A DNA stretch of 7,788 bases from Anaerolineales bacterium (GTDB lineage Bacteria; Chloroflexota; Anaerolineae; Anaerolineales; E44-bin32). Both the position numbers and the translations under genes were made by a program. Below are positions 1 through 5,892 of the stretch, piece after piece. The stretch lies in the NCBI GenBank assembly GCA_030606845.1, contig JAUWFP010000090.1, forward strand, positions 1 through 7,788. The letters are read 5' to 3'. Within the stretch, counting starts at the first letter, position 1. The number at the start of each line of letters is the position of its first letter. A model generated the notes under the pieces. That model did not search any database and was not told the DNA's origin. It saw nothing but the letters and a program-made list of their open reading frames with translations.

Positions 1-43
1 ATATTCACCACGCTGCACTTACGTGAACCATGAGATAAACACC

Positions 44-1642
44 ATGCAACGTTGGAACGGCTGGGGAGAAACGAAAAGAACGTACCATCTACCGCTCGCG
101 GCCTGCGCCTATCTTGAGGAATTTCTTGGCGCTGGCGTGCATACCCCAGATGCGGATTTTCAGACTTCGCTCAATGCGGTACCTCCCTCCCGTCTTCCAG
201 ACCACCCTCTATTTTCCACTGATGATAAAGTTCGTCTGCTTCACGCCCGCGGACAAAGCCTACCTGATTGGATCGCCTTGCGATCTGGAAAAATCGAAAC
301 ATTCCCTGACGGAGTCGCCATCCCTGAGACCGTCGATGATGTCAGGGAGATCCTTGGTTTCGCTCAGGACATTGGCTGCTCTCTGATTCCTTATGGCGGC
401 GGCACCAGTGTCGTGGGGCACATTAACCCTCTGCCGGGAGATCGCCCAGTTCTCACCGTTGACATGAGGCGTATGAACCAGTTGTTAAACCTGGACGAGG
501 AAAGTCGCCTAGCCACTTTCTCTGCAGGCGTAACCGGTCCTGAAATCGAGGCGCAGCTCAAGCCACATGGCTATACACTGGGCCATTTTCCGCAATCCTG
601 GGAGTTATCGACGCTCGGAGGCTGGATTGCCACGCGTTCCAGCGGCCAGCAGTCTTACCGCTACGGCCGAATCGAGGATTTGTTCGCCGGCGGAACGATG
701 GAGACTCCTGTGGGCAGAATCCAATTACGTTCACTGCCTGCAAGCGCGGCTGGTCCTGACCTGCGCCAGCTCATGCTCGGGTCGGAAGGGCGTCTCGGCA
801 CGATCACTCAAGCCGAGGTCCGGGTGAGACCTCTCCCTGAAGATGAGATGTTCTTCGGCGCATTCTTCCGCGATTGGGAAAGTGGGATGGCGGCAATGCG
901 CTCCCTGGCCCAGGAAAATGCGCCGATCTCTATGGCTCGTTTAAGCGATCCGCTCGAGACGGAAACCACGCTGGCTCTTGCCGGGCGGGAGAGGCTCATC
1001 GCGTTCGCAGATTATGGCCTTCGTCTCCTTGGGTATGGCATTGGCCGCTCGTTGTTGATTTACGGCATCACCGGCACTCACGACTTCGTTTCCAGCGCCC
1101 GGCAGGAAGTCAGCGCTCTCCTGCGGCGATACGGCGGCCTTCCCGTCGGAACGATGATCGGCCGCCAATGGGAAAAATCGCGTTTTTATACCCCCTACCT
1201 GCGCAATACGCTCTGGGATCAGGGATATGCTCTGGATACGCTGGAAACTGCTCTTCCCTGGAGGGGGGTTGACGCTGCGCGCGTCGATGTGATCCAATCG
1301 ATTGAGCGGGCCTTCCAATCTGAAAGATCGCGCACTCTTGTTTTTTCTCACCTCTCACATATCTACACAGATGGCGCAAGCCTTTACGTCACCTATATCT
1401 TCCCCATTGGTGTAGATCTTGAGCAGACCCTGCATATCTGGCGCATGGCCAAGCGTGCCGCATCCATCAGAATCGTTGCCAATGGCGGGACCATCAGCCA
1501 CCAACACGGTGTCGGCATAGATCATCTCAACTACATGAAGGACGAGAAGGGAACGATCGGGCTGCGTCTTCTAGAAGGGGCACGCAAGGCTCTCGACCCC
1601 CAGGGAATCCTTAACCCGGGGAAGGGCTGGCCATGTTCTTAA
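44..1642 (+). CDS. FAD-binding oxidase, alkyldihydroxyacetonephosphate synthase (AGPS)-like
   Basis: This is a flavoenzyme of the FAD-linked oxidase (VAO/PCMH) superfamily, closest in pattern to alkylglycerone-phosphate synthase. That enzyme swaps the acyl chain of acyl-DHAP for a fatty alcohol to start ether-lipid synthesis. Numbering from the ATG at 44 (532 aa), the N-terminus reads QRWNGWGE, as is common in this family. The FAD phosphate-binding loop is YGGGTSVVG (117-125). SWELSTLGGWIATRSSG (185-201) and GSEGRLGTIT (246-255) are typical of the FAD domain. Around 386-410, PYLRNTLWDQG and DTLETALPW match the AGPS-type cap better than GlcD-type glycolate or lactate oxidases. The C-terminal active-site motif is SHQHGVG (485-491), followed by LNPGK near the end. 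An in-frame GTG at 23 would add 7 residues, and the frame stays open to the left edge. I prefer ATG 44 because of the family-like N-terminus, although its ribosome binding site is weak. A glycerol-3-phosphate dehydrogenase follows after 51 bp, which fits a DHAP-linked role. The exact substrate is not proven; a generic FAD-linked oxidase acting on another substrate is the alternative. Confidence 0.85.
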   Translation: MQRWNGWGETKRTYHLPLAACAYLEEFLGAGVHTPDADFQTSLNAVPPSRLPDHPLFSTDDKVRLLHARGQSLPDWIALRSGKIETFPDGVAIPETVDDVREILGFAQDIGCSLIPYGGGTSVVGHINPLPGDRPVLTVDMRRMNQLLNLDEESRLATFSAGVTGPEIEAQLKPHGYTLGHFPQSWELSTLGGWIATRSSGQQSYRYGRIEDLFAGGTMETPVGRIQLRSLPASAAGPDLRQLMLGSEGRLGTITQAEVRVRPLPEDEMFFGAFFRDWESGMAAMRSLAQENAPISMARLSDPLETETTLALAGRERLIAFADYGLRLLGYGIGRSLLIYGITGTHDFVSSARQEVSALLRRYGGLPVGTMIGRQWEKSRFYTPYLRNTLWDQGYALDTLETALPWRGVDAARVDVIQSIERAFQSERSRTLVFSHLSHIYTDGASLYVTYIFPIGVDLEQTLHIWRMAKRAASIRIVANGGTISHQHGVGIDHLNYMKDEKGTIGLRLLEGARKALDPQGILNPGKGWPCS

Positions 1643-1693
1643 GCGCCCTTCGCTGCAGGCATTCCCGACAGAGAAAGGAAAACTGAAAACCAC

Positions 1694-3304
1694 ATGTGGG
1701 AGCGAGGATGGCGCGATGAGGTTTGGTCTCGTATCGAAGGACCGTGGGATCTCATTGTAATAGGCGGAGGAATTACCGGTGCAGGGATACTGCGCGAGGC
1801 GACCCGAATGGGTTTGCGGGTTCTCCTCGTTGAGGGTAAGGATTTCTCTTCCGGCACATCCAGCCGCTCCTCCAAACTCGTGCATGGTGGCCTTCGCTAC
1901 CTGCGCGAGGGCAAACTTCGCCTGACATACCATTCGGTGAGAGAACGGGAAGCACTCCTCAAGCAAGGGAGGGGGTTGGTCAACCCGCTGGGCTTCTTGA
2001 TTGTCAATTACGCTAATGACCGCATCCCGGGATGGGTCTTCGGCGCAGGATTGATCTTCTATGACCTCATAGGCTTGCAATGGGGGCACCGCCATTACGG
2101 TCCGGAGGGTCTTCGGTCGCTCTGCCCGCAACTTTCCTCAGCAGGACTGCAAGGCGGTTACCGCTACTTTGACGCACAGACAGATGACTCTCGATTGGTA
2201 TTGCGTGTTGTACGCGAAGCTGTCGCTGATGGAGCAGTCGCCCTTAATTATGCCCGGGCTGAAGGTGTGCTGCGCACGCAGAATGGATCGGTTCGTGGAA
2301 TTGCACTAAGGGACGTTTCGCCGAATGGCCGCGATCGCACAGCGGAGATCCAGGCCAATGTAGTCATTAACGCCACCGGTGCCTGGGCTGACTCAGTTCG
2401 ATCCATGATCGACAAGAAACCACGCCTGCGAAAACTACGCGGGAGTCATTTAATCTTCCCTCAACATGCGCTTCCTCTCACTCGCGCAGTAAGTTTTCTC
2501 CATCCAAGAGACGGCCGTCCCGTATTTGCCTTACCTTGGGAAGGAGTCACGCTCTACGGAACGACGGATATCGAACACCTCCACCCACTGGACATGGAAC
2601 CCACCATGGACATCGAGGAGACTGACTATCTCATGGAGGGCCTCCGTCGAGTTCTCAATGTAGAACTCTGCTCAGATGACCTTCTGGCTACCTTCGCCGG
2701 TGTGCGCTCCGTGGTAGATACAGGGAAGGTTGACCCGTCTCGCGAATCCCGCGAGCACGTCATCTGGGATGATCAAGGTTTGGTGACGGTCACCGGAGGC
2801 AAATTGACAACATTCCGGATCATGGCCCTCGACACGCTGCGCTCCATTCACGGATACTTCTCCGGGGCGTCTCTCCCTGATCGCACGCATCGAGTGTTTA
2901 AGCAACCTCCGAGCGAACACGCTTTAGCCTGCGATTTTGACCCCGCTATATGTCTACGTCTTCTCGGCAGATATGGTGATGATGCCCCTGAGATAGTAGC
3001 CTGCGCGGAAAATGGTGAACTCGAGACTATCGGCGAATCCCCTTACCTCTGGGCTGAACTGCGCTGGGCCGCGCGCGCGGAGGGAATCGTTCACCTCGAA
3101 GACCTGCTTATGCGGCGAGCCCGCCTAGGATTGACCCTGCCTCTGGGCGGCTGGTCGTTGATAGATAGAGTGCGCTCCATTGCGCAGCCTGAACTGGGGT
3201 GGGATGACGATCGCTGGACCCGCGAACAAGATGCTTATGCAAGACTATGGAACGATAGCTACCGGCCGCCCTCCTCCCCTGGGATAGTCCTCCCGCTGCA
3301 ATAG
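1694..3304 (+). CDS. glpD: Glycerol-3-phosphate dehydrogenase (GlpD/GlpA family)
   Basis: This FAD-dependent enzyme oxidises sn-glycerol-3-phosphate to dihydroxyacetone phosphate, normally at the membrane with electrons passed to quinone. The 536-aa length is in the range of full-length GlpD proteins. The dinucleotide-binding signature is VIGGGITGAGI (22-32), and the acidic residue for the FAD ribose is probably E47 in LLVEGKDF. The family hallmark DFSSGTSSRSSKLVHGG spans 50-66 and continues as LRYL. Further GlpD-type blocks are DSRLVLRVVREA, NATGAWAD, ALPWEGVTLYGTTD, FAGVRSVVD and TGGKLTTFR (367-375), followed by the C-terminal DAO_C-like domain. An AAAGGAA stretch at 1674-1680 is a plausible though somewhat distant ribosome binding site, and no other in-frame ATG occurs before residue 39. 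The gene follows the AGPS-like gene by 51 bp with no visible terminator, so co-transcription is likely. Whether the enzyme uses a quinone or oxygen as acceptor cannot be read from the sequence. Confidence 0.93.
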   Translation: MWERGWRDEVWSRIEGPWDLIVIGGGITGAGILREATRMGLRVLLVEGKDFSSGTSSRSSKLVHGGLRYLREGKLRLTYHSVREREALLKQGRGLVNPLGFLIVNYANDRIPGWVFGAGLIFYDLIGLQWGHRHYGPEGLRSLCPQLSSAGLQGGYRYFDAQTDDSRLVLRVVREAVADGAVALNYARAEGVLRTQNGSVRGIALRDVSPNGRDRTAEIQANVVINATGAWADSVRSMIDKKPRLRKLRGSHLIFPQHALPLTRAVSFLHPRDGRPVFALPWEGVTLYGTTDIEHLHPLDMEPTMDIEETDYLMEGLRRVLNVELCSDDLLATFAGVRSVVDTGKVDPSRESREHVIWDDQGLVTVTGGKLTTFRIMALDTLRSIHGYFSGASLPDRTHRVFKQPPSEHALACDFDPAICLRLLGRYGDDAPEIVACAENGELETIGESPYLWAELRWAARAEGIVHLEDLLMRRARLGLTLPLGGWSLIDRVRSIAQPELGWDDDRWTREQDAYARLWNDSYRPPSSPGIVLPLQ

Positions 3305-3389
3305 AACCTTTTCGCATCCCTCGGAGAGCATAGAAACTAACATCTCTTTCTCCTAGATTATTGCTTTCCTGTGATGTCCAGAAGAGCGG

Positions 3390-3398
3390 TGATACAAT
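3390..3398 (+). promoter_or_regulatory. Candidate extended -10 promoter for the lipoprotein gene
   Basis: TGATACAAT fits the extended -10 pattern TGnTAnnnT, with TACAAT differing from TATAAT at one base. A start site near 3405 would give a leader of about 18 nt that carries the AGAGGA ribosome binding site at 3409-3414. The -35 region at the expected distance is poor, as is tolerated in extended -10 promoters. It lies in the 118-bp gap after the GlpD-like gene, so the lipoprotein/HAD pair could be a separate transcription unit. Identified by eye only. Confidence 0.4.
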
Positions 3399-3422
3399 CT
3401 CGACCAATAGAGGAATTATTCT

Positions 3423-4802
3423 ATGAGAATCAACCATCCCCTGCTTTGGCTCGCTTGTGTTCTTGCCCTGACGCTGAATGGCTGCCAGAGCTCCACAAGC
3501 GCAACCACTGTGCCCGCATCCCCCACGACTGCATTACCCACACCTACGCAGACAACCGCATCTCCGACGCCAATACCAGAAGTGACAGATGAGTCGGCTT
3601 GTCCCCCTCTCGACGCAGACCTTCTCTTCCAAATGGAAGAAATCGAATCCCAGGTGACCCAGTTGCGCGGTATCCTGCCGTCCGAATCCGTCAGCCGCAG
3701 CTTGCTCACGCCGGACGAGCTTCGCGAACATGTGATTGATGATTTCCTAGGCGATTACACTCAAGAAGACGCTCTTCAAGACGCTCGCCTTCTCTCTCTC
3801 TTGGGTTTGATCGAACCAGGGACCGATCTGTGGCAGCTCTACGCCGACCTGTTTACCGAACAGATCGCCGGCTTCTATGACACCGAAACGGATGAAATGA
3901 TTGTCATCTGTGGTTCGGGATTTGGGGGCGTTGAACGTCTCACCTACGCACATGAATACACACATGCACTTCAAGACCAAGCCTATGACCTCAGGGACGG
4001 CCTTCTATACAACAACGATGATTGTGAGGCCGATAGCGAACGCTGTTTTGCTATCCAATCCTTGATTGAAGGTGATGCTACATTGCTCCAAGAGCAATGG
4101 CTGCGAACGTTTGCGCGAGACGAAGATCGCGCAGATATGCTCGAATTCTTCGCTGATTTCGATATGCCGGTATTCGATAGCGCACCGGCCTACATACAAT
4201 CTGACCTCACCTTCCCATATTTCTGGGGATTGCATTTTGTCCGCACTCTTTATCTTGATGGGGGATGGGCTGCTGTCGATAATGCGTATCAAAACCCTCC
4301 GCTTTCAAGCGAGCAGATCCTCCATCCGGAGCGTTATCCCAAGGATTCTCCAGTAGCTCTCGTTTCACCAGACGTGTCAGATGCGCTCAACTCCGGCTGG
4401 GAAAAAACCGTGCACGACGTGCTCGGCGAGTGGACCACGCTCATGGTCCTTAACGAATATTTGCCGATGGACGAGGCGTCATTAGCGGCCGAGGGTTGGG
4501 GCGGTGACCTGCTCTTGTTTTTCTATCAAGAAGAAGACGACGTAGATGCCTTGGTATTGATTACACAATGGGATACCATGCGAGATGCGCATGAATTCTC
4601 CGCCGCCTTCCTTGATTACGGCCTGTCTCGTTACGGAGAACCAGAAAGACCTTCCTCCACTTCGGCACGATGGCTGGTTGAAGACGGCATCTCTTACTTC
4701 GAGCGTGTCTCCAACCAGACAATCTGGATTATGGCTCCTAACGAGCAGACGCTGGAGACCCTGCAGAAAGCTATCCATCTTCCGCTGCGGACGAGCTCGT
4801 GA
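3423..4802 (+). CDS. Secreted lipoprotein with HExxH zinc-metallopeptidase signature
   Basis: This is a 459-aa precursor with a lipoprotein signal peptide: an Arg near the N-terminus, a hydrophobic core, and the lipobox LNGC with Cys21 as the likely lipidated residue. A low-complexity Thr/Pro/Ser-rich linker (about 22-54) follows, a common spacer between membrane anchor and folded domain. The domain contains AHEYTHALQDQ with HEYTH at 177-181, a zincin metal-binding motif. About 35 residues later, IEGDATLLQE offers Glu216 as a third zinc ligand in gluzincin style. Later blocks FPYFWGLHFV and SEQILHPERY look conserved in uncharacterised bacterial proteins that I recall with similar HEYTHALQDQ motifs, but I cannot name the family with certainty. 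It is inferred to be a cell-surface protein, possibly a peptidase; catalysis is not shown. The start is well supported: AGAGGA at 3409-3414 lies 8 nt before the ATG. Its stop overlaps the GTG of the downstream HAD gene. Confidence 0.8.
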   Translation: MRINHPLLWLACVLALTLNGCQSSTSATTVPASPTTALPTPTQTTASPTPIPEVTDESACPPLDADLLFQMEEIESQVTQLRGILPSESVSRSLLTPDELREHVIDDFLGDYTQEDALQDARLLSLLGLIEPGTDLWQLYADLFTEQIAGFYDTETDEMIVICGSGFGGVERLTYAHEYTHALQDQAYDLRDGLLYNNDDCEADSERCFAIQSLIEGDATLLQEQWLRTFARDEDRADMLEFFADFDMPVFDSAPAYIQSDLTFPYFWGLHFVRTLYLDGGWAAVDNAYQNPPLSSEQILHPERYPKDSPVALVSPDVSDALNSGWEKTVHDVLGEWTTLMVLNEYLPMDEASLAAEGWGGDLLLFFYQEEDDVDALVLITQWDTMRDAHEFSAAFLDYGLSRYGEPERPSSTSARWLVEDGISYFERVSNQTIWIMAPNEQTLETLQKAIHLPLRTSS

Positions 4803-5500
4803 CGGAAAACCTTGACATTTCTCGTATCCAGGCAGTCTGTTTTGACCTCGACGGCACGCTCATTGACACAGACGAGATGTACGTCGCCCGTGCTGCCCGG
4901 TGGCTGCGCCCCCTCTCCCTATTTCTGCCCGACAGCAATCCACAGGCTCTTGCCCGACGCGTCGTCATGGCCGTCGAAACTCCATTAAATGCCGCACTTG
5001 GTCTGTTCGACCGCTACAATTTGGATGAGTTTTTGGGACCGTTGCTTGATAGGCTCCACCGTTCACGCGGCCTCGCTGCAATGGACGAGATACGCCTGAT
5101 CCCCGGCGCTCTCGCCACCCTAGAGCGCCTTGCCCAACATTTTCCTCTCGGCATTGTTACCTCCCGCGACCGTTGGAGTGCGGAAGGTATCCTGGAAGAA
5201 GAGAACCTTAATCGCTTCTTCCAATGCGTAGCGACTGCCCGAACGACGCTCCGTGCGAAACCGCACCCTCAGCCTATCCTTTGGGCTGCTAATCAGCTGG
5301 GTGTTCATCCACAATCCCTGCTCATGGTTGGCGACACAACAGTCGACATCCGTGCCGGGCATGCCGCCGGCGCACAGACGGCTGGTGTTCTCTGCGGTTT
5401 TGGCGAGAGGAGGGAGCTCTCAAAAGCGGGATCGAATGTCATTTTTGAGCGAACCCTGGACCTCGCCGATCTGCTGCTTGCCGAAAAATACAAGACCTGA
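4799..5500 (+). CDS. HAD-superfamily hydrolase, phosphoglycolate phosphatase-like
   Basis: This is a 233-aa cytoplasmic haloacid dehalogenase-type phosphatase. All four HAD motifs are present. Motif I is FDLDGTLIDTDE, with nucleophile Asp16 and acid/base Asp18. Motif II is VTSR, with Thr121 or Ser122. Motif III is Lys154 in RAKPHP. Motif IV is GDTTVDIRAG (178-187), with metal-binding Asp179 and Asp183. The segment between motifs I and II (about 25-100) is mostly helical in character, as in the C1 cap of the phosphoglycolate phosphatase/beta-phosphoglucomutase group. The GTG start overlaps the stop of the upstream lipoprotein gene (GTGA) and no strong Shine-Dalgarno is visible, so translation is probably coupled to the upstream gene. 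The substrate cannot be deduced: phosphoglycolate, a sugar phosphate or a nucleotide are all possible. A link to the DHAP/glycerol-phosphate genes further upstream is conceivable but unsupported. Confidence 0.9.
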   Translation: MTENLDISRIQAVCFDLDGTLIDTDEMYVARAARWLRPLSLFLPDSNPQALARRVVMAVETPLNAALGLFDRYNLDEFLGPLLDRLHRSRGLAAMDEIRLIPGALATLERLAQHFPLGIVTSRDRWSAEGILEEENLNRFFQCVATARTTLRAKPHPQPILWAANQLGVHPQSLLMVGDTTVDIRAGHAAGAQTAGVLCGFGERRELSKAGSNVIFERTLDLADLLLAEKYKT

Positions 5501-5533
5501 GCGATTCTGTGTTGGCGTTTTGATGACCTTATT

Positions 5534-5579
5534 CTGAGTAGCGAAACCGAATGGACTCAGCAGGACAAGTTCCTTTTTT
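5534..5579 (+). terminator. Hairpin plus T tract after the HAD gene, possible weak terminator
   Basis: CTGAGT (5534-5539) and ACTCAG (5555-5560) form a perfect 6-bp stem around a 15-nt loop. A second short stem, AGGA (5562-5565) with TCCT (5571-5574), leads directly into six Ts at 5574-5579. The larger hairpin is 13 bp from the T run, so this is not a textbook intrinsic terminator, but it is the only candidate after the lipoprotein/HAD pair. The CTGAGT/ACTCAG hairpin may instead be a dispersed intergenic repeat. Confidence 0.3.
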
Positions 5580-5785
5580 CTGTCATTTCGAGGAACGAAG
5601 GAAGCTCGAAGTCCCCCGTTCTGTCGGGGAAAGTGCCCGAAGTGACGAGAAATCCCTGAGACGACGCTATACCTATTTCACGCATCTTTTGAAAGCAATC
5701 CGTTCGTTTCAAGAGAAGTAATTCTCGCGAGAAACATCATAGGGATTTCTCGGTCGCCGTTTCCCGGCTCGCTCGAAATGACAGA
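5579..5785. repeat. Nested inverted-repeat element (MITE-like or two convergent dispersed repeats)
   Basis: The outer ends are a perfect 14-bp inverted repeat, TCTGTCATTTCGAG at 5579-5592 with its reverse complement at 5772-5785. Inside lies a second perfect inverted repeat, CGAGAAATCCCT at 5646-5657 against 5741-5752. The element can be read as two divergent copies of one unit facing each other: 5579-5657 (79 bp, apparently enlarged) and 5741-5785 (45 bp). The left unit holds extra hairpins, TTCGAG/CTCGAA (5587-5592 and 5605-5610) and a bulged TCCCC..CGGGGA stem (5612-5630). It also carries CGAAGT direct repeats at 5607-5612 and 5638-5643. CGAGAAA (5728-5734) pairs with TTTCTCG (5746-5752) on the right side. 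No open reading frame inside looks like a protein, so any mobility would need enzymes supplied elsewhere. It occupies most of the 392-bp gap between the HAD gene and the NAD(P)-binding gene. Confidence 0.7.
5722..5733. repeat. 12-bp perfect palindrome
   Basis: TTCTCGCGAGAA is its own reverse complement. It lies between the two halves of the nested inverted repeat and about 90 bp upstream of the candidate promoter at 5823. Its left arm can also pair with GAGAA at 5713-5717 through a 4-nt loop. It may be simply part of the repeat's secondary structure, or a binding site for a dimeric protein; the sequence alone does not decide. Confidence 0.4.
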
Positions 5786-5822
5786 TTCCTGGAAGAAATA
5801 GCATCCTCTCCAAAGAACGAAA

Positions 5823-5831
5823 TGTTACACT
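5823..5831 (+). promoter_or_regulatory. Candidate extended -10 promoter for the NAD(P)-binding protein gene
   Basis: TGTTACACT fits TGnTAnnnT, with TACACT differing from TATAAT at two bases. No convincing -35 box is seen 17 bp upstream. Transcription would start near 5838, giving a leader of about 55 nt before the ATG at 5893. Its place just downstream of the repeat element and upstream of an isolated gene makes it plausible. Confidence 0.3.
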
Positions 5832-5892
5832 ATGCTCAGAAAAACTTCCCACCACAGCTGAAAGGCCGTAGCCCAAGATACCCGGAGCAATC

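Noticed and set aside
23..43. GTG start at 23 for the AGPS-like gene
   Set aside because: No ribosome binding site precedes it and the extra seven residues do not resemble family members, whereas the ATG at 44 gives the usual QRWNGWG start. It cannot be fully excluded because the frame is open to the window edge.
941..1351. 136-codon minus-strand open frame inside the AGPS-like gene
   Set aside because: It is fully antisense to a gene with clear family motifs, its product has no recognisable domain and no ribosome binding site is evident.
1571..2131. 186-codon minus-strand open frame across the AGPS/GlpD junction
   Set aside because: It overlaps two well-supported genes on the opposite strand and its translation shows no domain or coherent composition.
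3361..3366. TTGCTT as a -35 box for the lipoprotein promoter
   Set aside because: It is 26 bp from the TACAAT -10 candidate, too far for a standard sigma-70 type promoter.
5501..5892. tRNA, riboswitch or CRISPR array in the long gap
   Set aside because: No cloverleaf or conserved tRNA loop, no recognisable riboswitch core and no regularly spaced direct repeats were found; the structure present is inverted repeats.
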